Shown here in pieces: positions 1 through 8,677 of a stretch of 64,000 nucleotides of DNA. The notes beneath the pieces were generated by a model. The model did not search any database. It was not told where the DNA came from and saw only the letters and a list, made by a program, of their open reading frames with translations. Where the stretch lies: assembly GCA_013138865.1 (NCBI GenBank), contig WTBY01000037.1, positions 62,001 through 126,000 on the forward strand. Reading direction: 5' to 3'. Source of the DNA: Helicobacteraceae bacterium. Its GTDB lineage: Bacteria; Campylobacterota; Campylobacteria; Campylobacterales; Sulfurimonadaceae. The translations under genes were made by a program, and so were the position numbers. The first letter of the stretch is position 1; each line of letters begins with the position of its first letter.

Positions 1-514
1 TTAATAAGTCATACTTTCGCTCACTTAACTCTACTAAAATTTGCTCTAATTTAATCTCGTTTAAAATATATAAATTCTCTTCATTAGCATCAAGACGATT
101 TGCTCGAATTTTTATTTGTCCTTCACTCTCTTCGCCTGTGACATAAAGAACATTTTTACCACTTTTAGCTATGTTCGCACCGATCTTTAAAAGGAGTGTT
201 GATTTCCCTACTCCAGGTGAGCCACCAATAAGTGTCAGTGAACCTGGAACTATGCCACCACCTAAAACAAGATCTAACTCTTCATCCTTAGAGCTAAAAC
301 GCTCAAAGCTACTCTCTTCAACTTTTGTTATGCTTTGTGCTTTTGCACCTTGGGTATTAGAAATTGATGATGAAAGTTTTATAACTTCTTGTTGATCTTC
401 ATTAAGCTCAACTAAAGAGTCCCATGATCCACAATTTGTACACTTGCCCATCCATTTAGGTGATGTTAATCCACAGCTTTGACACTCAAACAGTACTTTT
501 TTCTTTTTTGCCAT
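1..514 (-). CDS. radA: DNA repair protein RadA, N-terminal part (runs off left edge)
   Basis: RadA is a RecA-like ATPase that helps process recombination intermediates. Reading leftwards from ATG (minus strand), the 171 codons present show an N-terminal zinc finger made of two CxxC pairs (residues 11-14 and 25-28), a linker rich in Ser and Glu, then the RecA-type core with Walker A GGSPGVGKST at about residues 97-106 and the RadA-typical VTGEES shortly after. The frame is still open at base 1, so the C-terminal ATPase remainder and the Lon-like domain lie outside the window. Start chosen because the zinc finger begins ten residues later, as is usual for RadA. Confidence 0.95.
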   Translation of the reverse strand, partial: MAKKKKVLFECQSCGLTSPKWMGKCTNCGSWDSLVELNEDQQEVIKLSSSISNTQGAKAQSITKVEESSFERFSSKDEELDLVLGGGIVPGSLTLIGGSPGVGKSTLLLKIGANIAKSGKNVLYVTGEESEGQIKIRANRLDANEENLYILNEIKLEQILVELSERKYDLL

Positions 515-689
515 AATCTATACCTTTTTGTTATTAAGCATCATAGTCCAAAAAAGAGCGAAACTGTTAAAGCATTGCATTTTGACATATATTTAAATCT
601 CGCAAACATTCCAAATCCATAAAACTAGGCTTGTATAAATAGTTATACTGTGGAATATTTTATATAATAATGATACTCCACGTAAGTCA

Positions 690-1154
690 TTATTCTATTA
701 TATCTATAAACTTGGTATCTTTACTCGTTCTCGATGTCACTTTATGAAATTGTGCAAGAACATCTCGTTTGATTTTTGTTGATGAAGTTTGTGGACTATA
801 ATTAACTTGGATAATTTTTTTACCTTTAGATTTTAGATATTTTTCCACTGCAATATTATGTGGTTTATCTCCCCAATCTCCACCAATTACAAAAATATCA
901 GCATCTGTTTCTCTGCAAGCTGTTACATATTCTAGTTCATCATAAGAGCGAACATCATCAACACATTCTAAGGCTTTAAGCATCTGCATTCGTTGCTTTA
1001 AAGGAATTACTGGAATATTTGGTTTATAAGAATGAACTACTTTATCAGAGGCAACTCCAACAATTAAAGTATCTCCCATTGTTTTACAGTGTTCTAATAA
1101 TGCTAAATGTCCAACATGGAGTAAATCAAAAGTTCCTACAGTATATACAGTCAT
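690..1154 (-). CDS. Cytidylyltransferase-like nucleotidyltransferase (TagD/GCT type)
   Basis: Small HxGH-superfamily nucleotidyltransferase, 154 aa. The first 20 residues carry the family signature: GTFDLLHVGH, with the catalytic HVGH. Further on are VGVASD and a run of basic residues (LKQRM) expected around the nucleotide site; the C-terminal quarter is Lys/Ser/Thr rich (SSTKIKRD). The closest functional class by motif is glycerol-3-phosphate or phospho-alcohol cytidylyltransferase, which makes CDP-alcohols. It diverges, 94 bp apart, from a CDP-alcohol phosphatidyltransferase, so the pair could make and use a CDP-activated head group; the actual substrate cannot be read from sequence. RfaE-type or FMN adenylyl relatives are less likely because of length and lack of extra domains. 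Confidence 0.8.
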   Translation of the reverse strand: MTVYTVGTFDLLHVGHLALLEHCKTMGDTLIVGVASDKVVHSYKPNIPVIPLKQRMQMLKALECVDDVRSYDELEYVTACRETDADIFVIGGDWGDKPHNIAVEKYLKSKGKKIIQVNYSPQTSSTKIKRDVLAQFHKVTSRTSKDTKFIDIIE

Positions 1155-1248
1155 ATTTGTTTCCTTTAGTAATAGTAATTAAGTTATTTTAGATATAATA
1201 CCATTTATATGCTTAAATTTCAGCAAAAAATAGATAAGGACTTATAAT

Positions 1249-1893
1249 ATGTCAGATGAAAACTCCACTCAACAACCTACTATCCTCTCTTATGTTAGAG
1301 ATCTTCCAAACCTTTTATCACTCGCAGGATTAGCTTGTACTGTTTTAGCTATTTACTTTGCTATTACTGGTCTTTACGCTGCGGCAATGATTGGGATGGT
1401 TTGGGCTGTTGCTTTTGATTGGGCTGATGGTCTTGTAGCTAGAAAATTAAAAGGACGAACTCCAACTGATGCAAAGTTTGGAGGACAACTTGATGTTGTC
1501 ATAGACATAGTAAGTTATGGTGTAACACCTGCAATTTTACTTTTAAGTTATGGACACTTTCAGCCTCTGTACTTAATCGGAGCATTTGTTATGGTGGCGG
1601 CTGCTGCAATTAGACTAAGCTATTTTAGTACTTATGGACTAGCTGGTGGGACTAAATACACAGGCCTTGCACTTGATAACAATAGTTTAATTTTAGTTTT
1701 TATATTCTTACTTGAAGGTATAGTGAGTAATGGAACTTTTTCCATAATCCTTTATGCTAGTGGAGTTGGACTTGCAATACTCAATGTTTCAGAAATTAAA
1801 ACACCAAAACTTTCAGGAAATCCTAGAAATGTCTATTTACTAGCAGCTTATACTCTTGGTATAACAGCTGTTTATGGATTTCAACTTATATAA
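1249..1893 (+). CDS. CDP-alcohol phosphatidyltransferase family membrane protein
   Basis: Integral membrane enzyme of phospholipid synthesis, 214 aa with about six hydrophobic helices. It contains the family motif D-x2-DG-x2-AR ... G-x3-D-x3-D: DWADGLVARKLKG followed by GGQLDVVIDIVSYG (residues about 57-92), which binds Mg and the CDP moiety. The residues SYG after the last Asp and the length resemble phosphatidylserine synthase (PssA) and phosphatidylcholine synthase types. An AAGGA-like ribosome site precedes the ATG. It diverges from the cytidylyltransferase and is followed 25 bp later by a nitroreductase. Substrate specificity is unresolved. Confidence 0.85.
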   Translation: MSDENSTQQPTILSYVRDLPNLLSLAGLACTVLAIYFAITGLYAAAMIGMVWAVAFDWADGLVARKLKGRTPTDAKFGGQLDVVIDIVSYGVTPAILLLSYGHFQPLYLIGAFVMVAAAAIRLSYFSTYGLAGGTKYTGLALDNNSLILVFIFLLEGIVSNGTFSIILYASGVGLAILNVSEIKTPKLSGNPRNVYLLAAYTLGITAVYGFQLI

Positions 1894-1918
1894 AATTACT
1901 TAAAAAAAGGAAATAGCA

Positions 1919-2554
1919 ATGAATAAAAAAGAAGAATTTTTAAATATGATGAACTTTAGACATGCGTGTAAAGTATTTAATGAAACTAAAAAAATAAACG
2001 ATGAAGATATGCACTATATCTTAGATGTTGCAAGAGTATCCCCTAGCTCATTTGGTATGGAGGCGTGGAAGTTTTTAGTTATTACAAACGAAGAATTAAA
2101 AGCTAAATTAAAGCCATTTTGTTGGAACCAAGTACAAATTACAAGCTGTTCTCATTTAGTAATTGTTTTAGCTGGGATTGAAAATTTAAAAGTAGAAAGT
2201 GGAGTTGTAGAGTCTCAACTTATGCGTCGTAACTTACCAAAAGACAAACTAGAAGCTTTTATCGAACTTTATGCTTCACATCTAGGTAATACTTTAAATA
2301 GCGATGAAAATATATACCAATGGAGTGCAAGACAAACATATATTGCATCTGCCAATATGATGAATGCTGCTGCATCAATAGGAATAGATTCTTGTCCAAT
2401 TGAAGGTTTTGAAAAAGATAATGTTGAAAAAGTTTTAGATTTAGATACAAAAAAATATCAAGTAGCGATGGTCTTGCCTTTTGGGTATAGACTTAATGAG
2501 CAACCTGCAAAATTTCGTTCAAAATTTGAAGATGTAGTAGAGTTTATTAAATAG
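1919..2554 (+). CDS. Nitroreductase family protein (NAD(P)H-dependent FMN oxidoreductase)
   Basis: FMN-dependent oxidoreductase of the NfsB/NitA superfamily, 211 aa. Visible hallmarks are the N-terminal RHACKVFN (FMN phosphate contact; usual form is RRSVRxF), ARVSPSSFGMEAWKFLV at residues 39-55 (the family's A-R-x-APSxxNxQPW segment), and a C-terminal LPFGYR-x8-KFR ending typical for NfsB-like proteins. Physiological substrate unknown; the family reduces quinones, nitro compounds and similar acceptors. It has a clear AAGGA ribosome site and follows the phosphatidyltransferase closely; the convergent next gene starts 7 bp past its stop. Confidence 0.9.
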   Translation: MNKKEEFLNMMNFRHACKVFNETKKINDEDMHYILDVARVSPSSFGMEAWKFLVITNEELKAKLKPFCWNQVQITSCSHLVIVLAGIENLKVESGVVESQLMRRNLPKDKLEAFIELYASHLGNTLNSDENIYQWSARQTYIASANMMNAAASIGIDSCPIEGFEKDNVEKVLDLDTKKYQVAMVLPFGYRLNEQPAKFRSKFEDVVEFIK

Positions 2555-2561
2555 CACTCTT

Positions 2562-2933
2562 TTATGGCATTGAAAATTGATAGTTTGGATCAAGCATATT
2601 TTTATTGAAATAATTTGCTTTTTCAAAATCTCTAACATTCGTTCCAATATTTGGAACCGATGGAAGCATTGAAGACAAATCTTTAACTATCGTTCTTGAT
2701 AAATTTTGTTTCTGATCATCTGTTCTACCTTCCATTATATTTGAAAATACATGAATGAAATCCTCTTTTCTTTCTCCTGTTATAAAATCTTCAAAAACAT
2801 TAACGCGTACTTTTATATCATTTTTATGAAATAGTTTAGTTGATACAGCTGAATTATACACTTGCTCAATTATCTCTTGCAGTGAGTACGATTTTAGAAT
2901 ATTTTTTGAACAGTCTATTATAAAATGTGGCAT
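2562..2933 (-). CDS. 5-carboxymethyl-2-hydroxymuconate isomerase (CHMI) family protein
   Basis: Small tautomerase-superfamily enzyme, 123 aa. It starts MPHFIIDCS, so after Met removal Pro1 would be the catalytic base, as in CHMI (HpaF) and 4-oxalocrotonate tautomerase. The Arg-containing strand VRVNVFEDF and the central segment FIHVFSNIMEGRTDDQK match the CHMI family layout, which builds a trimer. No other homoprotocatechuate-pathway gene is nearby, so a catabolic role is unlikely to be testable from context; the family is common as a stand-alone protein. It is convergent with the nitroreductase and divergent from the PHP gene. Confidence 0.8.
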   Translation of the reverse strand: MPHFIIDCSKNILKSYSLQEIIEQVYNSAVSTKLFHKNDIKVRVNVFEDFITGERKEDFIHVFSNIMEGRTDDQKQNLSRTIVKDLSSMLPSVPNIGTNVRDFEKANYFNKNMLDPNYQFSMP

Positions 2934-3018
2934 TACATTCCTTTTATGAATTTTTTCAAATAATTGTAACCTCTCTGTTATTATTTATCGATAAAATATA
3001 GAAAAATAAAGGAACATT

Positions 3019-4266
3019 ATGAAAATAGCTCCTAGTGTAGTAGCTCAAAATAAAAATATCGACTATAAACTTACTTTAAAAAATTCAAATAATATTGAAT
3101 CTATTGAAGTCCTCTCTCGAGGAGATTATTATCATAAAGATGAAGTCACTTATACTATCCAAAACAAAACTATTTTATTTACTTACAATATGCAGTATCT
3201 CGGTGAATTTATTGTAAAAGTAAATTTTACCTACAAAGAGTCTAATATTATTTGTCTCTATTGCCTTGATGATACGATGATTAAATTAAGACCAATAAAG
3301 GGTGATTTGCATATGCACTCGATATATTCTGATGGAAAAGCTACACCTTTTGCAATGGCGTTGGCTTCTTTAGGCGCTGGTATGGATTTTATGAGTATTA
3401 CAGATCATGATAGCTATAAAGGCTCTCTCAAAGCAATAGAAAAAGTAAAACAACACAATATCGACCTTTTAGTCTTAACAGGAGAAGAGGTTAGTGTTGG
3501 TGGGAAGAAAGATATGTCGATCTCTCAAGGAAACGGTCATATTCTTTCAATCAATGCAAATAGATCCATACAAACGCAAAGAAAAAATACTGAGAAGTAC
3601 GAACAAGAACTACAGGATATTGTTGCAGTATTAAAAAAAGAGGATATAGATAAAAACATCAACCTCCAACATTATGCAAAAAATATTTGGGTAATAGCTA
3701 AAATAAAAGAAGCAGAAGGTATATCTATTTTAGCACATCCAAACTGGGTCTACCGTGATGGAAAGTACCATCTTCATCAAGCTTTTTATAAAGAGATGTT
3801 GAGAAGTTCTCAGCTCGATGGAGTTGAAGTTTTTGGGGAAGAAAAAGTGAAAGAGCATAATAATATGACCCATTTAACGGCACTTCAAACAAAAAATGAA
3901 CACAAATATTTAGCACCATTTGCGAACTCTGATGCACACGACAGTGACCATGAAATAGGAGATCGTTTTACAATAGTATTTGTAAAAGAAACATCTGCTT
4001 CTAATATTACTACCGCGATTCACGCAGGGTTAACCTGTGCTGTATTTAAAAGAGAAAATAATGAACATCAATTTATAGGAAAAGATGAGATGGCTCAATA
4101 TGTTTATTTTTTAATAAAAGAGTATTACCCTAAGCATAATAGTTATAAAAATAGATTAGCAAAACTTTATATTGACCAATTATTAAATAATGAAAGTTTT
4201 GAGAAAAGCATTAGTAGGGTTAAATTACAATTAGAGAAGCATACAAGTACCTTTTTTCAAAATTAG
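3019..4266 (+). CDS. PHP-domain phosphoesterase with beta-rich N-terminal domain
   Basis: Predicted metal-dependent phosphoesterase, 415 aa. Residues 1-95 look like an all-beta module without signal peptide. The PHP domain begins at about residue 95 with GDLHMHSIYSDG (metal-binding HMH) and continues with SITDHDSY, GEEVS, ILAHPNW and NSDAHD, i.e. all usual metal ligand motifs are present. A helical C-terminal tail (about 340-415) is not recognised. The family includes the PolX/HisN-like and RNase AM (YciV) enzymes; the extra N-terminal domain sets this one apart. AAGGA ribosome site directly upstream. It diverges from the CHMI-like gene. Confidence 0.85.
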   Translation: MKIAPSVVAQNKNIDYKLTLKNSNNIESIEVLSRGDYYHKDEVTYTIQNKTILFTYNMQYLGEFIVKVNFTYKESNIICLYCLDDTMIKLRPIKGDLHMHSIYSDGKATPFAMALASLGAGMDFMSITDHDSYKGSLKAIEKVKQHNIDLLVLTGEEVSVGGKKDMSISQGNGHILSINANRSIQTQRKNTEKYEQELQDIVAVLKKEDIDKNINLQHYAKNIWVIAKIKEAEGISILAHPNWVYRDGKYHLHQAFYKEMLRSSQLDGVEVFGEEKVKEHNNMTHLTALQTKNEHKYLAPFANSDAHDSDHEIGDRFTIVFVKETSASNITTAIHAGLTCAVFKRENNEHQFIGKDEMAQYVYFLIKEYYPKHNSYKNRLAKLYIDQLLNNESFEKSISRVKLQLEKHTSTFFQN

Positions 4267-4314
4267 AGATTAAATTTTAGCTTTAAAGGAAAACAACCAA
4301 CAGAACAGAAGTTA

Positions 4315-4345
4315 TTGTTCCATAATCCACCTCTTAATGGAACAA
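4315..4345. other. Imperfect hairpin in the gap after the PHP gene
   Basis: A 9-bp perfect inverted repeat (TTGTTCCAT / ATGGAACAA) with a 13-nt loop lies in the 147-bp gap between two convergent genes. No T-run follows on either strand, so it is not a textbook terminator, but its position between the stop codons of the PHP gene and ftsY makes a role in transcript ends plausible. Confidence 0.4.
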
Positions 4346-4413
4346 CATTTATATTAGAATAATGTACTCAAAACCTAGTAATTTGAGTCACATTTTGACA
4401 TATTTACAGTTAA

Positions 4414-5289
4414 CTATTCACTTATAAATATAGCATCTAGTAAAGAGTCAACAAACTCATACTTATCAAATGGTACTAGATCTTCAGGTTGTTCACCAAC
4501 ACCTACAAATAGGATAGGAACTCTAAGTGCGTGAGCTATACTAAAAATAGATCCACCTTTTGCCGTTCCATCTAGTTTTGTTATAATTATTCCATCTATA
4601 TCAATCATTTCATTAAAAGCTTTTGCTTGTGCGATCGCAGAGTTTCCTTGCGTTCCATCAAGTATAAGTATTTTTCTATGAGGAGCATTCATATGTGCTT
4701 TGTCACAAATACGAACAATTTTTTTCAACTCTTCTGAAAGATTTTTTTGTGTATGAAGACGACCAGCTGTATCTATAATCACATGATCAATCCCTTTAGC
4801 TTTTGCAGATTCTATAGCATCATAAGCGACAGCTGATGGGTCATGACCTTGCTGTGAAGAGACAATAGGAATATTAAGTTTTGTTGCCCACTGAGTTAAC
4901 TGCTCGATCGCAGCTGCACGAAAAGTATCACTTGCGCCTAACATTACACTCTTACCATCATTTATAGAGTGCTTTGCAAGTTTAGAAATTGTAGTAGTTT
5001 TTCCAGCACCATTAACACCAACAATTAAATCAACAAAAGGTGCTTCGTAATCTGGTTGAATATATTTAGTGTAAGAGAGTGTCATTAGAAGTTTGGACTC
5101 CAACTGCTCACGTGTTACTTCATCTTGATAAAGCTCACGAAGTATAATTTCTATTAAATCATACTCAACATCAGCCTCTAGCAAAATATTTTCTAGGTCA
5201 TCTTTTAATATTTTTACTTTTTTCTTAGGTGCTACTGTTTTTATGGCTTCAACAGTTTTGTTAAGTCCTTTTTTTATAAAACCAAACAT
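4414..5289 (-). CDS. ftsY: Signal recognition particle receptor FtsY
   Basis: GTPase that docks the SRP-ribosome complex at the membrane. The 291-aa protein holds the N domain (residues 1-80) and G domain with [15 protein letters not shown] (G1), [20 protein letters not shown] (G3) and [10 protein letters not shown] (G4 plus closing loop). It lacks the long acidic A domain of enterobacterial FtsY; instead it starts with a Lys-rich amphipathic helix ([19 protein letters not shown]) that can serve as membrane anchor, as in other Campylobacterota. It lies 8 bp downstream of a TlpA-like lipoprotein gene on the same strand, so the two are probably co-transcribed. Confidence 0.97.
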   Translation of the reverse strand: MFGFIKKGLNKTVEAIKTVAPKKKVKILKDDLENILLEADVEYDLIEIILRELYQDEVTREQLESKLLMTLSYTKYIQPDYEAPFVDLIVGVNGAGKTTTISKLAKHSINDGKSVMLGASDTFRAAAIEQLTQWATKLNIPIVSSQQGHDPSAVAYDAIESAKAKGIDHVIIDTAGRLHTQKNLSEELKKIVRICDKAHMNAPHRKILILDGTQGNSAIAQAKAFNEMIDIDGIIITKLDGTAKGGSIFSIAHALRVPILFVGVGEQPEDLVPFDKYEFVDSLLDAIFISE

Positions 5290-5297
5290 CTTTTTCC

Positions 5298-5864
5298 TTA
5301 TTTACCTAAAGCCACTTTAATATCGCTCTCAATCATCTCTTCAGGAACAGCTCCTGCGTAGTGAGTTATATATTTACCATCTTTAAACATAACCATTAAA
5401 GGTATTCCAAATCTTTCACCTACACCTATTGTTGAAGCGATAGCACGAGATAGTTTCTGGTTTGCAGAAGAGTTTACAAAAGCATATGTAGCGTTATACT
5501 CCTTTTTCCAAGCGTTAAGCGACTCATTACCTTTATTTTCTTCGATCGTAATACCTAAAATTAGTAGTTCATCTTTATACTTACGTTGTAAATTTCCTAA
5601 GTGTGGTGCTTCTGCTTTACATGGTGGACACCAAGTTGCAAATAGATCAAAAATAACTACTTTTCCTTGAGTACCATCTACAAAAAAGTTATTTGCTTTT
5701 TTAGTTACTTTAAAACTCTCACCCTCAGTTCCTACAAGGTTATAAATATCTTTTGAAACCATAGCATTTTGTGCTGATGCACCTGAAGAAGTTGTATCAC
5801 TAGAACATCCACTTAAAAGTGCGATAAGAAAAGTTGTTGCGAGAAATAGTCTGTTTTTAATCAT
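5298..5864 (-). CDS. TlpA-like thioredoxin-fold lipoprotein
   Basis: Periplasmic thiol-disulfide protein, 188 aa. A signal peptide ends in the lipobox LLSGC (Cys20), so it should be membrane anchored in the periplasm. The redox motif [12 protein letters not shown] follows at about residue 76, and the cis-Pro loop appears as FGIPLMVMF. Family members reduce cytochrome c apoproteins or other envelope disulfides. It is first gene of a two-gene unit with ftsY; this pairing looks positional rather than functional. Start ATG is preceded by an AAGGTAA-like ribosome site. Confidence 0.9.
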   Translation of the reverse strand: MIKNRLFLATTFLIALLSGCSSDTTSSGASAQNAMVSKDIYNLVGTEGESFKVTKKANNFFVDGTQGKVVIFDLFATWCPPCKAEAPHLGNLQRKYKDELLILGITIEENKGNESLNAWKKEYNATYAFVNSSANQKLSRAIASTIGVGERFGIPLMVMFKDGKYITHYAGAVPEEMIESDIKVALGK

Positions 5865-5981
5865 TTTGTAGTTACCTTATATAAAATATAAAAAGATTAT
5901 AGCTCATATATTACTTTTAAAGAAATATTTGAGTATCTATTTTAAAGAAAACCTACTGACTATACTCTAAAAAAACAAATA

Positions 5982-5990
5982 TGCTATAAT
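5982..5990 (+). promoter_or_regulatory. Extended -10 promoter of the first toxin-antitoxin pair
   Basis: TGCTATAAT is an exact extended -10 element (TG-N-TATAAT) 20 bp upstream of the antitoxin ATG, followed by an AAGGAAG ribosome site. No good -35 box is visible, which fits an extended -10 promoter. Confidence 0.6.
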
Positions 5991-6010
5991 TCAAATAAAA
6001 AAGGAAGTAC

Positions 6011-6199
6011 ATGGTAGCTGTAAAACAAGAAGCACAGGAGATGATTCAAAATCTTCCGGACAACTGTACTTATGAAGATATTCAATATCACCTTTATGTT
6101 GTAGAAAAAATTAAAAATGGTATTAGTCGTGCTGGGAATGGCGAAGTTTCTTCACATCAAGATGCAAAACAAAGAATGGTTAAATGGCTCTCACACTAG
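6011..6199 (+). CDS. Antitoxin-like protein of a ParE/RelE module
   Basis: A 62-aa, mostly helical, charged protein directly upstream of, and overlapping by 16 bp, a RelE/ParE-fold toxin. It has the compact shape of stand-alone antitoxin or 'addiction module component' proteins (NLPDNCTYEDIQYHLYVVEKI ... QDAKQRMVKW), with the last helix probably covering the toxin. No helix-turn-helix or ribbon-helix-helix is evident, so whether it binds its own promoter is unknown. Own promoter (extended -10) and strong AAGGAAG ribosome site. Function is inferred from gene order and the partner. Confidence 0.75.
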   Translation: MVAVKQEAQEMIQNLPDNCTYEDIQYHLYVVEKIKNGISRAGNGEVSSHQDAKQRMVKWLSH

Positions 6200-6495
6200 A
6201 GTGGTCAGAAGAAGCTCTTGAAGATATAGAGTCTATCGCCACTTACATAGAAAAAGATTCCCCAACTTATGCAAAATCTGTAGTTTCAAAGTTTTTTGAA
6301 AAAGCAGAAATATTACAAGAATTTTCAGAACTAGGTCGTAAAGTTCCTGAATTCAGTGATACAACAATTCGAGAAATATTTATTTATAGTTACAGACTTA
6401 TATATAAACTAAGTAAAGAAAAGGTTTTGATTGTAGCCATTATTCATGGTAAAAGACTTCTTGAAAATAATTTGTCACACGATCAATTAAAATAA
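6184..6495 (+). CDS. RelE/ParE family toxin
   Basis: A 103-aa protein with the RelE/ParE superfamily layout: N-terminal LEWSEEALEDIESIATYI (helical hairpin), the turn LGRKVPE at about 59-65, then the beta sheet IREIFIYSYRLIYKLSKEKVLIVAIIHGKR. The RxIFxxSYRLIYK and VLIVAIIHGKR strands are typical of ParE-like gyrase poisons and plant-stabilisation toxins; RelE ribonuclease activity is the alternative. ATG overlaps the end of the antitoxin gene, implying coupled translation. Reading frame is intact. Confidence 0.88.
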   Translation: MALTLEWSEEALEDIESIATYIEKDSPTYAKSVVSKFFEKAEILQEFSELGRKVPEFSDTTIREIFIYSYRLIYKLSKEKVLIVAIIHGKRLLENNLSHDQLK

Positions 6496-6552
6496 GCAGG
6501 TAAAGAATTAAAAAAGCTTCATACAAATAATAATAATTAAAAAGAGTTTTAT

Positions 6553-7179
6553 ATGGAAAAAAGTCAATTTAGAAACTTATGTTTAAAGAGTCGCAAAAAA
6601 GAAACTACTCATAACCTACGCTATAAAAATCATATAGCAAACCAAAAACTATCAAATATTTTAAAAAATTTAACTTTTAAAAATGCTCTTTTTTATTGGC
6701 CACTTGATGAAGAGATCGATTTTAGAGAAACTATTAAAACACTTAGACGTGATAAAAAAGAGATCTTTTTACCTTTTATGCAAGGCAACAGTTTTAAAAT
6801 GGTAAACTTTAGGCTACCACTTAAAAGAAAAAAATTTGAAATTTTTGAAGCTGGTAATAGTTTAAAAGATAATAAGAAAATAGATATAGTTATAGTACCA
6901 ATTGTTGGAATAGATGTTAATTTTGCTAGAGTTGGTTTTGGAAAAGGGATGTACGATCGCTTTTTTGAAACATTAAAGAATAGACCAATTACGATTTTTG
7001 TACAGCCACAACTCTGTTACACAAATGAAAATATTTGTAACGAACATGATATACAATCAAATTTAGTTTTAACCTATAGCGGTTGCTATAACAAAAAAAG
7101 GATAAGAAGTGTTAGACTCAATACTCACAACGGTGCCCGTTGCACTAGTAGGTGGAGTAGTCGGTTTTTTCATCTCTAA
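6553..7179 (+). CDS. 5-formyltetrahydrofolate cyclo-ligase
   Basis: Converts 5-formyl-THF to 5,10-methenyl-THF with ATP. The N-terminal KSQFRNLCLKSRKK (ATP-binding basic helix), FYWPLDEEIDF, and above all the family signature FARVGFGKGMYDRF at about residues 124-137 (usual form R-L-G-x-G-G-G-x-Y-D-R) identify it. The frame runs 71 bp into the next gene (rny), and the last 25 residues are Arg/Ser rich and unlike the family, so the ancestral stop has probably been lost and the tail is read from rny's first codons in another frame. The tail is likely dispensable; this is inference. Confidence 0.85.
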   Translation: MEKSQFRNLCLKSRKKETTHNLRYKNHIANQKLSNILKNLTFKNALFYWPLDEEIDFRETIKTLRRDKKEIFLPFMQGNSFKMVNFRLPLKRKKFEIFEAGNSLKDNKKIDIVIVPIVGIDVNFARVGFGKGMYDRFFETLKNRPITIFVQPQLCYTNENICNEHDIQSNLVLTYSGCYNKKRIRSVRLNTHNGARCTSRWSSRFFHL

Positions 7180-8677
7180 AAAGATTACAAGTTCAAAATT
7201 TAATATTTATACAAATACAGCCAAAGCCAAAGCTACGGCTATAGAAAACGAAGCAAAAAATGTACTTCATAGTGCATCACTAAAAGTTGTTGAGATTCAA
7301 AAAGATGCTCAAAAACGTTATGACGATGCGCTAGAGTTAGCTGATAAAGCTTTAGAAAATAGAGATAAAGAGACTGCTCGTAGAGAGCGTGAATTTTCTG
7401 CTTTTCAAAAAGGTGAATTAGAACACATTAAAATAGAGCGCTCAAAAGCTGATAGCAAACTATTAAATATTAAACGAAATGAAAAATCTTTAGAGAATTT
7501 AAAAAAAGAGTACCACGCTAAAATAGATCAAGCTATGAAACTAGCTGAAAACTGTGCTTCACTGACAAAAGATGAAGCTAAAAAAATAGTCTTAGATAAA
7601 GTTCAAGAAAACTCTCGTGGCGACATTGCTACTATGATGAAAAAAATAGAAAATGAAGCGAAAGATAGAGCTAAAAAGGGTGCTGCTTATATTTTGGCGC
7701 AAGCTACTTCTTCGTATGCTGGTGAATTTGCATCTGAGCGCTTAGTAAATATAGTAAAACTTGAAGATGATGAACTAAAAGGTCGCATAATTGGTAAAGA
7801 GGGTCGTAATATTAAGGCTCTTGAAACTCTACTTGGTGTTAATATCATAATAGATGAAACACCAAATGAAATTTTAGTTAGTAGTTTTAACTTATATAGA
7901 CGCACGATCGCGACTAAGACTTTAGAGCTATTGATCGAAGATGGAAGAATTCAGCCTGCCCGCATAGAAGAGATCTTTGCGAAAGTAAGTGATGAGTTTG
8001 AAGACTCGATCTTGCATGAGGGTGAAAATATAGTTTATGAGATGGGCATTCATGCTATGAACCCTGAGCTTATAAAACTCATAGGTCGTCTTCGTTACCG
8101 TGCTAGTTATGGTCAAAATGCTTTAGCTCATACTTTAGAAGTTGCCAACTTAGCAGGTCTAATGGCAGCAGAACTTGGTGGAGATCCTAAAAAAGCTAGA
8201 CGTGCAGGACTACTGCATGATATAGGTAAAGCTTTAACTCACGATCAAGAAGGAAACCATGTTGATCTTGGTGCTGAAGTTTGTCGCAAGTATGGGGAAG
8301 GTGACATAGTCATAAATGCTATCTACGCTCACCATGGACACGAAGAGATGAATACTGTAGAGTGTGCAGCAGTTTGTGCAGCAGACGCGCTCTCTGCTGC
8401 TCGTCCAGGAGCACGTCGTGAAGTTTTAGAAAGCTTTTTAAAACGTGTTGAAGACATAGAAGACATAGCATCTGAACATAGCGGAGTTAAACAAGCATAC
8501 GCAATCAATGCAGGTCGTGAAGTTCGTGTGATCGTTAATGCAGAGTTAGTAAATGATAGTGAAGCACTGCTTCTAGCTCGTGAGATCGCAACTAACATAG
8601 AGTCACGTGTTCAATACCCTGGTGAAGTTAAAGTAAATGTAATTCGGGAGAGCCGTGCTATTGAATACGCAAGATAG
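7109..8677 (+). CDS. rny: Ribonuclease Y
   Basis: Membrane-anchored endoribonuclease that starts mRNA turnover. The 522-aa protein has a single N-terminal transmembrane helix (VPVALVGGVVGFFI), a long coiled coil (about 35-170), a KH domain (GRIIGKEGRNIKALETLLGV at about 228-247; GxxG loop present) and an HD domain with LLHDIGKALTHD (HD ligands) plus INAIYAHHGHEE. All four modules are complete and in the normal order and length. Start is GTG, preceded by AGGA at good spacing; it lies inside the end of the cyclo-ligase gene, so translation may be coupled. Confidence 0.97.
   Translation: MLDSILTTVPVALVGGVVGFFISKKITSSKFNIYTNTAKAKATAIENEAKNVLHSASLKVVEIQKDAQKRYDDALELADKALENRDKETARREREFSAFQKGELEHIKIERSKADSKLLNIKRNEKSLENLKKEYHAKIDQAMKLAENCASLTKDEAKKIVLDKVQENSRGDIATMMKKIENEAKDRAKKGAAYILAQATSSYAGEFASERLVNIVKLEDDELKGRIIGKEGRNIKALETLLGVNIIIDETPNEILVSSFNLYRRTIATKTLELLIEDGRIQPARIEEIFAKVSDEFEDSILHEGENIVYEMGIHAMNPELIKLIGRLRYRASYGQNALAHTLEVANLAGLMAAELGGDPKKARRAGLLHDIGKALTHDQEGNHVDLGAEVCRKYGEGDIVINAIYAHHGHEEMNTVECAAVCAADALSAARPGARREVLESFLKRVEDIEDIASEHSGVKQAYAINAGREVRVIVNAELVNDSEALLLAREIATNIESRVQYPGEVKVNVIRESRAIEYAR

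Noticed and set aside
515-689. GTGGAATA ... TACTCCAC near-palindrome in the gap between radA and the cytidylyltransferase gene
   Set aside because: One mismatch, long loop, no T-run; not enough to call a terminator.
8329-8598. 89-codon minus-strand frame inside rny
   Set aside because: Lies wholly within the conserved HD domain of RNase Y; composition is that of an antisense shadow.
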